Of a stretch of DNA of 64,000 bases, positions 28,100 through 38,926 are shown one piece after another. Made by a program: the position numbers and the translations under genes. The notes beneath the pieces are model-generated. The model worked only from the letters and a program-made list of their open reading frames with translations. It ran no database searches and was not told where the DNA came from. This DNA is from Numida meleagris (Eukaryota; Chordata; Aves; Galliformes; Numididae), in the NCBI RefSeq assembly GCF_002078875.1, contig NC_034413.1, positions 67,638,802 to 67,702,801 of the forward strand, read 5' to 3'. Each line of letters begins with the position of its first letter. Within the stretch, counting starts at the first letter, position 1.

Positions 28100-28960
28100 A
28101 AAACCACGCCAAGGACTATTTAAGTGGCCAGTAATATAAACATAATGCTGCTAACACTGAACAGTTTATCACATAAATATAATTGTCTTCTTTTAGAAGA
28201 ATAATAAAAGCGGAATCCATATGTTACGCATTATTTAAAATTGTTTTCTGCGAGATGTATTAATCCCAGCGAAGAAGCAATCCTTTTACTATAGGAATAT
28301 AACAGCAGTTTGATTTTATTACATTGTCATTGTTTAATTTGTTTGTTCCCGGTAGTAGTTTCACAGATTTTTATGAACTGTTACTTTTATGGAAAGTCAA
28401 GTTACAAGTGATGGACGCTGTTTGCTTGCAGGAAAAGAAAGGTCACGAAGGTAGATAACGTATTTATTTATTTAGTTATTGCACTCAGCTTTTAAAAAAG
28501 ATCCCTCGATTCTGAGCAGAAGCCAAAATAACTTGTGGTTTTGAGACCCAGGAGGCACATATTTTGATATTGCTCCTCAGCAGCACCGCTAGCTCTGCAG
28601 TCTATTCAAACTGGGGAGCAGAATTTAAAGCTCGGATGAGCAGCGCTCGGTAGCAGGGGCTGTGCGGAGCGTACGGTTTTCCTTTGCAGAAATGTGTTCT
28701 CGCAGCTCAATGCCATCTCCTGCCTTTGTTTTGATGAATTCGAGCCGGACGCTGTAACAATAACTTATTTGCTAAAAACCTCCCAGCGCTTTGCGCTACG
28801 TTATTTTCCAGTGATTAAAAGATAGCGCTTTTTGATGCGGTGCAAAGCTTAATTTCGAACTCTTCTGCTCCGGAGTTTAAAATTACTAATTGTCACGTGT
28901 GAACCTGAACTCTAGATTACTTGTCGTGTAACCAGATGACAAGCTGAGACTCTAAAGAAT
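28100..28960. promoter_or_regulatory. Candidate conserved non-coding/enhancer-like block
   Basis: This repeat-free interval retains many CpGs (for example around 28640-28680 and 28740-28860) and contains a GTCACGTG E-box core (CACGTG at 28894-28899) and TAAT-type words. It contrasts with the flanking AT-rich, poly(A)-containing DNA. Regulatory function is inferred from sequence texture only. Confidence 0.3.
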
Positions 28961-31900
28961 TCCGGGGCAAAAAGTAACTTACAAAAATGCACTGCTTCAA
29001 TACAACACACACATTTAAAAAAAAAAAAAAAAAAAAAGTTTAAGCTGCTGAAATATTTTGGGCACGGTCACATCTTCAAATGAGTGTGAAATGTCTCATC
29101 TATTTAAACCTGGACACGTCTAAAAATGCATATTTTTAAGTAAGAATTATAATAATAATAATAGAAGCTCTATTACTAAATAATAATAGCAATAATCCTT
29201 GTAAGGCACCTACAAAGTGAAGAGAGAGTGCTTAATGCCAAGCATCTGAAGTATTTAAATTACAACACAAATCAAAATGACTGCACTAGGAAAATAATAA
29301 TAAAGGGTAACTTTCTTTTTTCTTTCATAGCTATCAAATATGCCAAATACAGGAGGGGCTTTGTGAGCTTGGGCACGCAATGATTGCTTGCAGGAGCTGA
29401 AAGCTCTGTGCTAGAGAATGCACGCTGTATGCCTGCTATCACCCAGAGTCTTCCTCGGCTGGAATGCCACCAAGTTCCTTGCTGTCCACATCCCAGTAGG
29501 AAGTATGTTGCCATTGCTTGTTGGAATCAGGATCAGATTCTGCAAGCAGTTATTCTCATCGTGATAATTTTTTTTTTTTTTTAATGGATTGTGGTTTGAA
29601 GATTGCTTTGACCAAATTTAGTTGCCAGAAAATTGAATCTTGTGCTAGCACTGCTTGTAGTCTGCCCAGTCTTAATATATCTTTCACTTAAGGGAAAAAA
29701 AAAAAGAGTATAAAAATACAAAAACCAGGTTTTTTTTGTCCTTTTAATCCTTGCGTGCACTTTACTTGCTGGCTAATATGATGTGCATCAATATGTAGCT
29801 GTTTGTGTAGACAAACCACTCTGTGTTGAAGTAGATCCTAACTCTGGGTATCTGAGGCTTAGTGTTGGCTCTTGTGTCGGTTCATCTCTTTGTGCCCCTC
29901 CTTCCCGCTGCACCTTTTGTCTGCCCTAATTGCTTAGATTATAAACTTTTTCTCACTCTCACTCTGTGATTTTATCATGAGTGACGCAGTGGGGCATGGA
30001 TCTGATTAGGGCATCGTGTCATTGCAGTGGTTATAATAATCCAGATGGTGATACTAACACTATTAATAACAATCATATAATTGTTATACTACCACCCCCA
30101 ATAGAAACAGTAATAATCATCATTATGCTATTTTTCCTGGAGAGTGCTCATAGCCGTGGGTGTGAAGCCTCCTTATTCCAAACTCCTATGGAAAGTCGCT
30201 AGAAGTTTTCATCAACTAAGTTTTGAGGATGGATGTATTTATTTGGATTACGATATTTTAAGAAAATAATCACATTTATGTGTTGCAGTTTTAGAACTAA
30301 CAATATGAATTTCAGCGTGGCCATGAAAAATCTAACTCATTGTTTCGCATTACCATATATATTGGCCTAGACATATATGTGTGAGGTTTCTTGTTTGTTT
30401 TGGGTTTTGTTTTGCTGTCAAGGAAATTACAGCAACGCATTTTTATTTCCTTTGTCTCTGTGTCAGTGTGGGATGTGCTCAGGTCAAACGTTGAACTCCT
30501 TTTTATATTATAAATACATTTTAGATTAGGGCATATTTTTTGCATATGTAAGCACGATTAATGGGAGGTATTCCAGTCACTCTTCAGCTTGAGAATAGTT
30601 GTTGACACTTCATTAAGGAATATCTAGGATATTTTAGACCTAGATCGGCTCAGTGACCCAGTTTTCAACACAGCCTTGCAAACTCTTGCGTGGGTGCAAT
30701 GCTGGGGAGTGTGATGTGCAGTGTGGCAAGCTGCGGTGAGCAGGCAGGGCTGCCTGGGAGCCTTCTAGCAGGCTTTGAGAACCAAAGGCAATATCTTGTT
30801 GAACACTATGCTGCTGAAGCCATCCAAACAACAGCCTGAGACTGCTAATTGGAATTTTCCCTCTATTTGCTGTCCCCTTCTTGAGAAATAGTGAAGCCTA
30901 CGTGGGGACGGTCAGGGCAACCAGTAGGCGTAGCATAGAACAGAGGCAGAAAATAGTATGGGCTGTGTCTGGGAAGGGTAAAATAGTGATGAAATTCCTG
31001 TGTTGAGCTTTATTTCGGTCCTGTTGGCCAGATCTCACCAGCTTAAAGCTCCATGGAACACCCTGGGAAAGGTTGGGTCCTGGGACTTCCCAGCCCCAGG
31101 TCAAATAGGGATGATGGGAAAGGAGGAGTGGGGATGGGAGGGCATTGCAGACATCATGGTTGAGAAACCTGGGATAAACTTAGCCTAGACTCATTTGGCT
31201 TGAAGCACCTGCCAGCAATCTTCCAGCAGACTGGTGCTGGAGTAGAGGAAACTGGACCCAAAGCACCCATGGAAACATGCTCTGTGTTAAAACTGCTCTG
31301 CCTCTGCTTCATCCACTTGTATGCTCTGCTCAGGAGAAAGAAAAGCGTTTCATTTTCATAGCAATGATTTACTCTCAGAGGGTCAGAGTTCAAATTTTAT
31401 TTAAGTAAGACACCAAAACATTGCATATTTCTTTTAATTTTGTGGACTCTTAATAACTTGCAGACTGGACTTGATATTTTCTAAGAACAGAGTTTCTCAG
31501 GATATTCTCTGTACCTTCTGCTGGCAGGAGATACCATGAGAACTCTTTCTTGTATTAATTTGGCATTTTTCTCTGAAGCAGATTCTGTGAGTGGGAGAAG
31601 GAAGGTGAAATTTAGATATGTCAGAATTATTTGGCTCTCCATCTATTTATTCCACAAATAGATAATATTTTGGTGAAATCATTGAGATTTTACTTCTTTG
31701 AAACTCTCATCTGCCGTTACTAATTCCCATTTAAAAATAAACCTCCTGGCTTTAAAACAGATGTGATCTTACGTGCAACCTGTAAACTTAGATCTTCTCA
31801 AATCACATTCGAGTCTATTGATGCATAGAAGGCACTGGGTGTCGGTCATCAAGGATGTCCAGCATCTGGCAAGACCAGTGCTTGCTTCTTTCTGGCAAGA

Positions 31901-34900
31901 GTCTGAGCTTATGGTGATGGTGTTCCTCTTGTCCCAAGCTCTTGTTTCCTCAGAGGGAGAAGGTTGGGGTTGAGAGATGAGATGGGATGGGATGGGATGA
32001 GAAAGAGCTTCTCTTTACATGTTACAGCTCACGTACACACCCCTCACATCATCTGTTATTCACGTCACTACTCTTTTACTGGAATTAAGTGAGCACTTTT
32101 CATCTGCCATATTCTGTGGGTTTAGATAAAGTATGGATCAAAATCCCAAAGGTAGGATCCCTGACCAAAAATAATAACAATAATTAAAAAATCCTGTACA
32201 TACCATTTAATATGAAGGAGAAATATCAGCAGTGATAGAAATGTGTTTTGCAGCTTCATAAATATCTATTCCCAAGGAAGATAATTCCCAGTGGCAAAAT
32301 GCGTCAGGAGGTTGATTTGTTTGTCACGGTGTCAAATTTGTTCCCAAACTGAAAGATTTCTCATGTACTTAGCAAATGAGAGAAGTCCGATTAGGGCTAA
32401 GGATCTCTTGTTTAATTAAGCTTTTCTGTTTTCATGTTGAGGGCAAGTCCTGTCTTTATTTTGCATATAGGTAAACTATTCTATAAAGAGATGAGAGGTA
32501 ATATCTTTTCCCCAGGCAGAACGTGCAAGCTAAGGTCAAGCCTCCTCATCAGGTTCTGAAGGAAATCCTTCACTTCTTCACCTTTGTGGCATCAGTATCT
32601 CCTAAATCACATGGTAGACCTTCAAACGTTGGGTGTATGATGACTGGTTTGCAGTTTCAAAGGAGATACTTGAGGCTCTCAGATTTTCAACCTCTGCTGT
32701 GGTGTAGGTTGTGTGTTTACATGCCAGATACGAATAGCAGGAAAAGTGTGTGTTCACTACAAGGTGCTTTTTTTTGTTGTTTTTAGAAGGTTATCTGCCA
32801 TGTTCTACGTTTTTCCCGGAGAAAGGTAGCCACCCTCAGTCGTGCTGCTTTGAGATTGAGTTGCAGTGTTTCCATTCAGCAAGATGCTGCAAAGCAGTGC
32901 TAGCAGCATGCTATGCCAGGTTAATGCAGAAGATATGGTAATGAGTGTGAGCTCCTCAGGTGAAAGGTCTCCTTGAATTCAGTGCAAGTTGTCACATTAC
33001 CATCTGCAAGAACAGAATTATATCCCTTTTTTTTTCCCCCCTCTCCTGCCTAGTCTACTACACAGAAATAAATTTTACTAAAAAACCTGCATAATAATAT
33101 AGTGAAACAGTTCTAAAATTATTGGAAGTATTTGACATTATCTTCTTTTTTTTTGTCTTTGATACCAGTATTTTTTGTAGACTTCTTATACACGCTGCAC
33201 TAATTATTGTACCAAATAATCATGTGCCATCAAATAGACTAATGCATTAGCTATTTCCTCTCACGGTCTCTTCATGCTTTCTTTCTCTGTGAGTCACATC
33301 AGTGGTAAATCCAAGATTATGAGAGTTGGGGAAAAATTGTCATATGCTACACACAAAACCAGCTACTGTACTTCAAAGTTTTGGTTGAAGTAACAATATC
33401 AAAGAATCTCTGTCATAAGGGAATCTTTCCCTCTCACGTTCCTGCACTGTATGCTATTGAAACACTTCAGCAAGTGAAGCACAGAAAACCCAAAGTGCCA
33501 GTTTACTCCTAGTAAAAAAGAAAAGTAGTAAAAGAGCAACAGAGACAAACTGAAACCAAATGAATCTTTCCTGTGGGTATGCCTCGTGTGTATATGCATG
33601 TTCATGCTTTGCTTTTTCTTCTGCCTTTCCAATAATGGTGTCAAAAAACAAAAGGTGCTCTAATTACTTTAATCTTTTCTAATCAGCATCCCACATCAAC
33701 AACAGAGAACATCTCAGAGATTTCTTACCAGTTGATTTCGGCTATTTCTTACACTAACATTTGTCCTTTAAAAAAGAATTGAGTAAAATTCTGCTGTTTA
33801 TTATTATTTTTTTTAATGCATAAGTTTCAGACAAAGAAATTCATTAGCTTTGTTCTTCAGGGTTAGACATTTTAATCTGGGGGAGCAGAGGATGGGTAAT
33901 TTAAATTACTTTTTTTTTTTATTTCTCTAAAGAAAATGTTTCTTCACAAATGGCCTTTGCTTTTTTTCCTTAGTCAATAAATCATGGGAGGCCCCAACCT
34001 AGTAAACCTGCCTGGGACTGATGCTTTATAAGCACTTTAGAGTAGTAATTAATCACAGTGCCACTCTTCAACGCAGAACATAAGTAATAGGGAGTGCGGC
34101 AGGTAATGTTTTCTACAACAAGATAATGGCAGAGCAGGGCTGGGTGCTACATGCTATTTCCCTTTGCCAGTCCCTGGGCCGTGGGGAGATGCACAGCCAA
34201 GCATTGCTCCAAGGAATACCACAGGTATTTGGTGGGGGTTCTTTTCAAGCGTTAAGCATGGAACGGTCCAACCGTGGGTCTTGTGGGTAGATCTCCAGCC
34301 ATTTCCCATTGCCATCTAATGGCCTGTTGACTACAAGCAGTTTTCTTCTGTTACATGGATTTGCTCTGCTTTGGTTTCACTAGAGCAGGGGCTGGAGCCG
34401 GTTGCTGCTCAAAGCCTCCATTCTGTAGGCAGGCCTACAGGTGTCAAAGTTTGCAGAGTGCTTGACTGAGGCATTCTTCTTCCTCGATAATGAATATCTA
34501 TCTAGACTAGGAAAGAACAGGAATATTTGAGGATAATTGCTCCCCCGAAGTGACTAAATTTAACTTTTAATTAGATTTCTTTCTTTTGTTTATTTGATAT
34601 TTGTGTGTTTAGTTTTCTTCGGTGTAAACAGGCTACTTTAATTGTGAACTGCAGAGGGAAAATGCAAATATGTATGGAATAGTTTACCAGAGTTGGAATA
34701 CGTTTTATGCCAACTGCTAGCCTCTGTCAATAGGAATATTATCACCTTTTGCTGTGTCTCCAGTAAAACTCCACTTTTTACCAATATCTGGTTTGATTTA
34801 ATACTGGAAACAGGAATGCAGCTATTCTTTATAGTATATTTGCTCATGAAACAATACAGAGAAAGTAGCTCTTGACAAGTCACATTTTTCCACACAGTGA

Positions 34901-35913
34901 TCTCTTGTTAGAGACCTATGAGACTCCTGTAATTTCCTCCCCATTACTTTCAATGAATTCCATGCACGTGAAAGAGAAAATGGATAGCGGAGCCTGAGTT
35001 CCTGTATCACCCGCTGCCTCGATACAACAGGGGGACACAGGCTTACCGTGGGATTCTTTACATTGCTTTTCTGCTATACATTAGCTTTAATCTTTTGCTG
35101 AGCAAAATACAGTCATTTTTAACAAAAATAATGGGAGCTATTCCTTTGGAGACTCTATGGTATGGGTCAGATTTACCTTTCGGTATGGTGATGTAAAATG
35201 CTGAGATCAGAGAAGTTACACCAATGTAAAACAGGTGTGCATATGCACATATATATATGAAGAAAAACATATATTTCCTTTCATTTAACAAACATATGTA
35301 ATTCAGACCATAACCTCTTCAAAAATATGCCTTTATTGACTTTCATTTGCTGTTTCCATCAGGGTTTTCACTAGTGTTGTTGTCATATCTATAGGTAAAG
35401 GGCTGTCGTTGCTATAGGTAAAGAGGATGACATGGGAATCAACCTTAACGTCTGTGCAAAAATCATTCTGACCAGACAGACACCATGAACATCCAGGCAC
35501 TGCAACTTCACAACAAACATCTCTTCTGCTTAAAAACTGCAAGCAACCACAATACGCGCATCCATTTCATGCGAATCACATGCACGGCTTTAGCTCTGAC
35601 CTAGAATGAATTAACTTCTATTCCCAAAGCTACATATACAATGTTAAGTTATCTAGGGTTAATTTGCTGGAAAAAGGATTAGAACCAAGTTAAGTTTGTG
35701 TGTCTCTGAGAATTAAGGTTTTGTCTCCGTTGTTTGTACATAGGCATCGGAAGAAATCTGGTAGCAACAGGGCATGTGGAGGAAGAGGGAAAGGGTTACA
35801 GCCTCGAGTTTCCTGAGAAGCACAGCTTGCAGTTCTGCTGCAGAGTAGGTTTCTCCATCTGGCAAGCCTCCTGGGATGCCAGACTGGAGCAACCAGTGTG
35901 CAGAGCTGCCCAG

Positions 35914-36147
35914 GGGACCCCTTCCCGGCCAGCCCCGCGCTGGTGCCAGCGCTCTCGCTTCTACCCGCCGGGCTCTGCTCTGCGCCCTGGGCTGCTGTGT
36001 GCAGCCGCACGCACGCGGGGTGCTGGCTGCAGGCTCTGGGGCAATGCCAGGGTGGGATGTTGGCATGCTCCCAGCAGCGCGGGTCGAGGGGTGAGCGAGC
36101 CCCAGAATGCGCGGCGGGGAGCTGAAGGAACTGTCCCAGCGACGAAG
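35914..36147. promoter_or_regulatory. Intronic CpG-rich island
   Basis: About 230 bp carry roughly 21 CpG dinucleotides by eye and are clearly more GC-rich than the flanking AT-rich intron. Open frames cross it on both strands because GC-rich DNA has few stop codons; the longest, 283 codons on the minus strand, also runs through the adjacent (CA)n repeat and is not credible as a protein. In vertebrates, dense CpG preserved inside an intron usually marks a promoter or regulatory element active in the germ line. No TATA box is evident. Confidence 0.5.
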
Positions 36148-36305
36148 GGGAGATCTCCTTGCACAGCCTAAATCAGGATACAGGGAACAGGGGGAATGCG
36201 CTTTTTTGCGTGGCAGCGAAACATTTCTAAACTGTGAATTTTTAGTCACCAGCCTTTTCCCTCTTCCACCCCGCTCCCCAAATAGAGCTCTCAGTGATAT
36301 TAGCG
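36107..36305 (+). other. Candidate alternative first coding exon from the CpG-rich island
   Basis: An ATG at 36107 (A at position -3) opens a frame of 66 codons plus 1 nt, running from the edge of the CpG-rich island to a GTAAGG donor at 36306-36311. The final single base gives a phase-1 boundary that would join in frame to exon B, creating the same Glu codon as exon A does. A product would start M-R-G-G-E-L-K-E-L-S and lack both the PH domain and the arginine finger. This is inference from composition, a donor-like site and phase, and phase agreement alone has a one-in-three chance. Confidence 0.25.
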
Positions 36306-36486
36306 GTAAGGAAATCTGCTCACAAATATTTCTGCTTCTTGAAAGGGCAAGCTTTAGGAAACTCCGCTGTCTGTGAAGGAGTTGCGTGTCATATCTGGAG
36401 ACTAAAGCGTGTTGCACGGTGTAAAACAGCCCTCCTTCCTGCCCCAACTGCAAAGGAGCCTTGTAGCTTTTCTGATAATGCTTCCA

Positions 36487-36488
<2 letters not shown>

Positions 36489-36552
<64 letters not shown>
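36489..36552. repeat. (GT)32 dinucleotide microsatellite
   Basis: An uninterrupted run of 32 GT units follows 'cttccata'. It lies about 340 bp downstream of the CpG-rich island. Its length and purity suggest it is polymorphic. It produces artificial Cys-Val and Thr-His repeats in translated frames. Confidence 0.98.
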
Positions 36553-36553
<1 letters not shown>

Positions 36554-38864
36554 CTCTGAGGCATTCATTTGGCTGGCACATTGGAAAATGGTTAACACAG
36601 TGAATGTGGGGTGTCATTTTTGTAGTGGAGAATGTGTGCCAGAAGAATTCAACTGTAACCACTAAATATTTGCTTTAAAATAATTTTAACCATCTGGACT
36701 CCTTTTTTTTTTTTCTTCTTATTCTTCTTTTGAGGTGGGGTGAGAAAGGAGCATTTTAATGGGAATGATTTGTGGCTGCAAAATGAATTTGGTTAATTTG
36801 GTTACCACCCCCATTTATATGATGACTACAAATAGTCCCTCACATCTGAAGTTTTAAAGAAGCAGCAGATTTTTCCCTCTTGAGCTTCAGAAGCTGGAAA
36901 CGAACTTACAAAAGACAATAAATTGTTCTTGATGGAATAAATAGTTTGCGGGGTTGCTATTGTTCCTCTTGACAATACACTAACATGTGCTAATAGGGGA
37001 AGAATTGAGGAGCTTGCGTAGCATCATCCCTTCTGCCAGGACGAATTTTTCCACTGGAGCTGCAGTCAGGTTCCTGCAAGTCTTGGGGCAGGAGCGCAGT
37101 GCAGGGCTGTGAATGGGCACCTGCTGAGCATCGTGGCCCCAAGGAATCCCGAGTGTGACCCACAAAACGCTTCCAATGGTACAGCTTGGCTAAGTGTGGG
37201 ATGCTGAGAGGGGCTGCCCGACTGCTCTCCCCTTGGCCAGAATCAGGGTGGAATCAGGATGCTCGCTACAAGCAGCATTAGGATGGAAGTTTTTCTCTCG
37301 TACTTAATTTTTATTTTTTATTTTTTTTTGCTCTTACTTAAGAACATCTACTTTGCTGCTTTGTATGTGGAGCCTGGTGACATATTTTTTGGTTCTGCAT
37401 CCAGTGCTTAAATATCGCTGGTAGATCTACACGTATCTATGTTCTCTGTCTTGCCTGAGCATGTAGAATGAGTCTGCAATGGATCCTGCTATAAATAGAT
37501 CAGTTGCAAGACTTTTACGCTACTTTGAAATGCCCAATCCTTAACATCTACCTTTGCCTTTTACCTAATGACATACTAGTAAACACACACGGAAGATAAA
37601 ATAAACTAAGGGAAAATAGGTGAACTTGCATGTGGCACTCTTGCTCTGGTAGCTGTCAGATACTTTTCTCTGTTTTCTCATTTGCTGCGGCACTGGCTTC
37701 ACCCAACTCATTGCACATCAGGAAGGATTTAGTATCGTTTCATTTAAAATAGGCTTTATACGGAGAGTAAATGTGTAGCCACAAGGTAAAATTAAAAAAA
37801 TATATTAGTCTCATCATTAAAAAAAGCCTTTAAAGTTTCCATTATCCATTATGTCAGGTAGCAAATATCTTCTCAATGTATCTCCAGACATTAAATCTGT
37901 CAAGAGGCATGCAGTAAAATAAATGTCTGGGATACCTTCATAAACAAAAATCTTATTTCCATAATTCATACAGCTGGCTGGCATTTATTGGCACGTCAGG
38001 TGCAATGGGGACATTTCAGGAACATTAACATGTACAGCATCATTTGTCAACAAAGCAACAATGTAAGCAAATCGTTCAGAACTCATACAGATTTACGGCT
38101 TTCTCTGCCAGCTGCTAATTACGGTGTGCTCTGCCTATTTGGTATGGTCTTTTTTATTGGAAAATGACAAAGGGGTTATGGTATCCCAGTTTGGAATATA
38201 GATGCGCTTTTAGTAATAATATGAGTGGTAATATGACTACACAGCCTGGAGTTTTGATCTAGTTGCACTAGTCTTATAATTGACCGGCTTTGATTGATGA
38301 AGGACAAAGAGAAATTCACAGAGAGATTTACTTACTGGTATAAGTAACCTCTGCAAACAAAGAAATATTTAAATACCAGAGTGCAAGGAGAAGTATCTTT
38401 GTTTTAATATATCTTTTTCCCACTAAGCGTGACAGAGAAAATTCCCTCCTTACTGAAAACCTAATCTGAGCATTGAGCAACGTTTTGTAGCCCTGCGTGT
38501 TGCAAACACTCTTCGGGTGCTGCTGATCTAGGTTGAAAAATAAGAATTTCAATTTCAGCATCTTAAACAAAGCGAAGATTATTTATCTTAAATAAAGCGA
38601 AGGTTAAATAAAAGCTGCCAACAGGAAGTGTAAGGACAGAAGTATGTGTTAATGATCTGCTTTCAGCAGTCCCTGGGTCTGTCTGTCTGCAATTCTCTCC
38701 CTCTTCATTGGTTTGAGGTGTGTTTTTGTGTGTGTTTTCGCAAGGATAGAAAGTCACTTCCACTTATTTTCAGACTTTGGCCAGTTTGTGTTTCAACCTC
38801 ATAAGAATATAATTAGTAGAGCTTTATGCTTCAACTGTATAAATTAAATATGCGTTCTTAATTA

Positions 38865-38926
38865 TTATACCTGTATAATTCAGCCAATTGTTATACCTGT
38901 ATAATTCAGCCAATTTTTATACCTGT
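38865..38926. repeat. 26-bp-period tandem repeat, about 2.4 copies
   Basis: The unit beginning 'ttatacctgtataattcagc' runs 38865-38890, is repeated at 38891-38916 and begins a third time at 38917 for about 10 bp. The two full copies differ at a single position at the unit end. Confidence 0.93.

Larger units (their letters stand above)
25441..35913 (+). other. ARHGAP15: Giant ARHGAP15 intron, segment 2
   Basis: This is intronic DNA with no recognised exon. From 25440 to 26450 the composition is balanced to GC-rich with several overlapping open frames on both strands; none has a familiar motif. A 25-bp tandem duplication lies at 26804-26852 and an A21 run at 29017-29037. Trinucleotide AAT/TAA runs occur near 29149-29195, and a short ATGGG array near 31976-31999. 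The block 28100-28960 is repeat-free, contains many CpGs for its surroundings and includes a CACGTG E-box (28894-28899), so it is the best enhancer-like candidate of this segment. Confidence 0.75.

Noticed and set aside
31960..31999. Possible G-quadruplex in the ATGGG array
   Set aside because: Four G-runs exist only with a 14-nt loop; too weak to call.
34380..34430. Possible CR1 fragment ('ggttgctgctcaaagcct')
   Set aside because: The match is under 20 bp and the flanks do not continue the CR1 consensus.
35713..36564. 283-codon minus-strand open frame across the CpG-rich island and the (CA)n repeat
   Set aside because: It begins in a Thr-His dinucleotide-repeat translation and continues through GC-rich DNA where stops are rare; no domain is recognisable and other frames there are open too.
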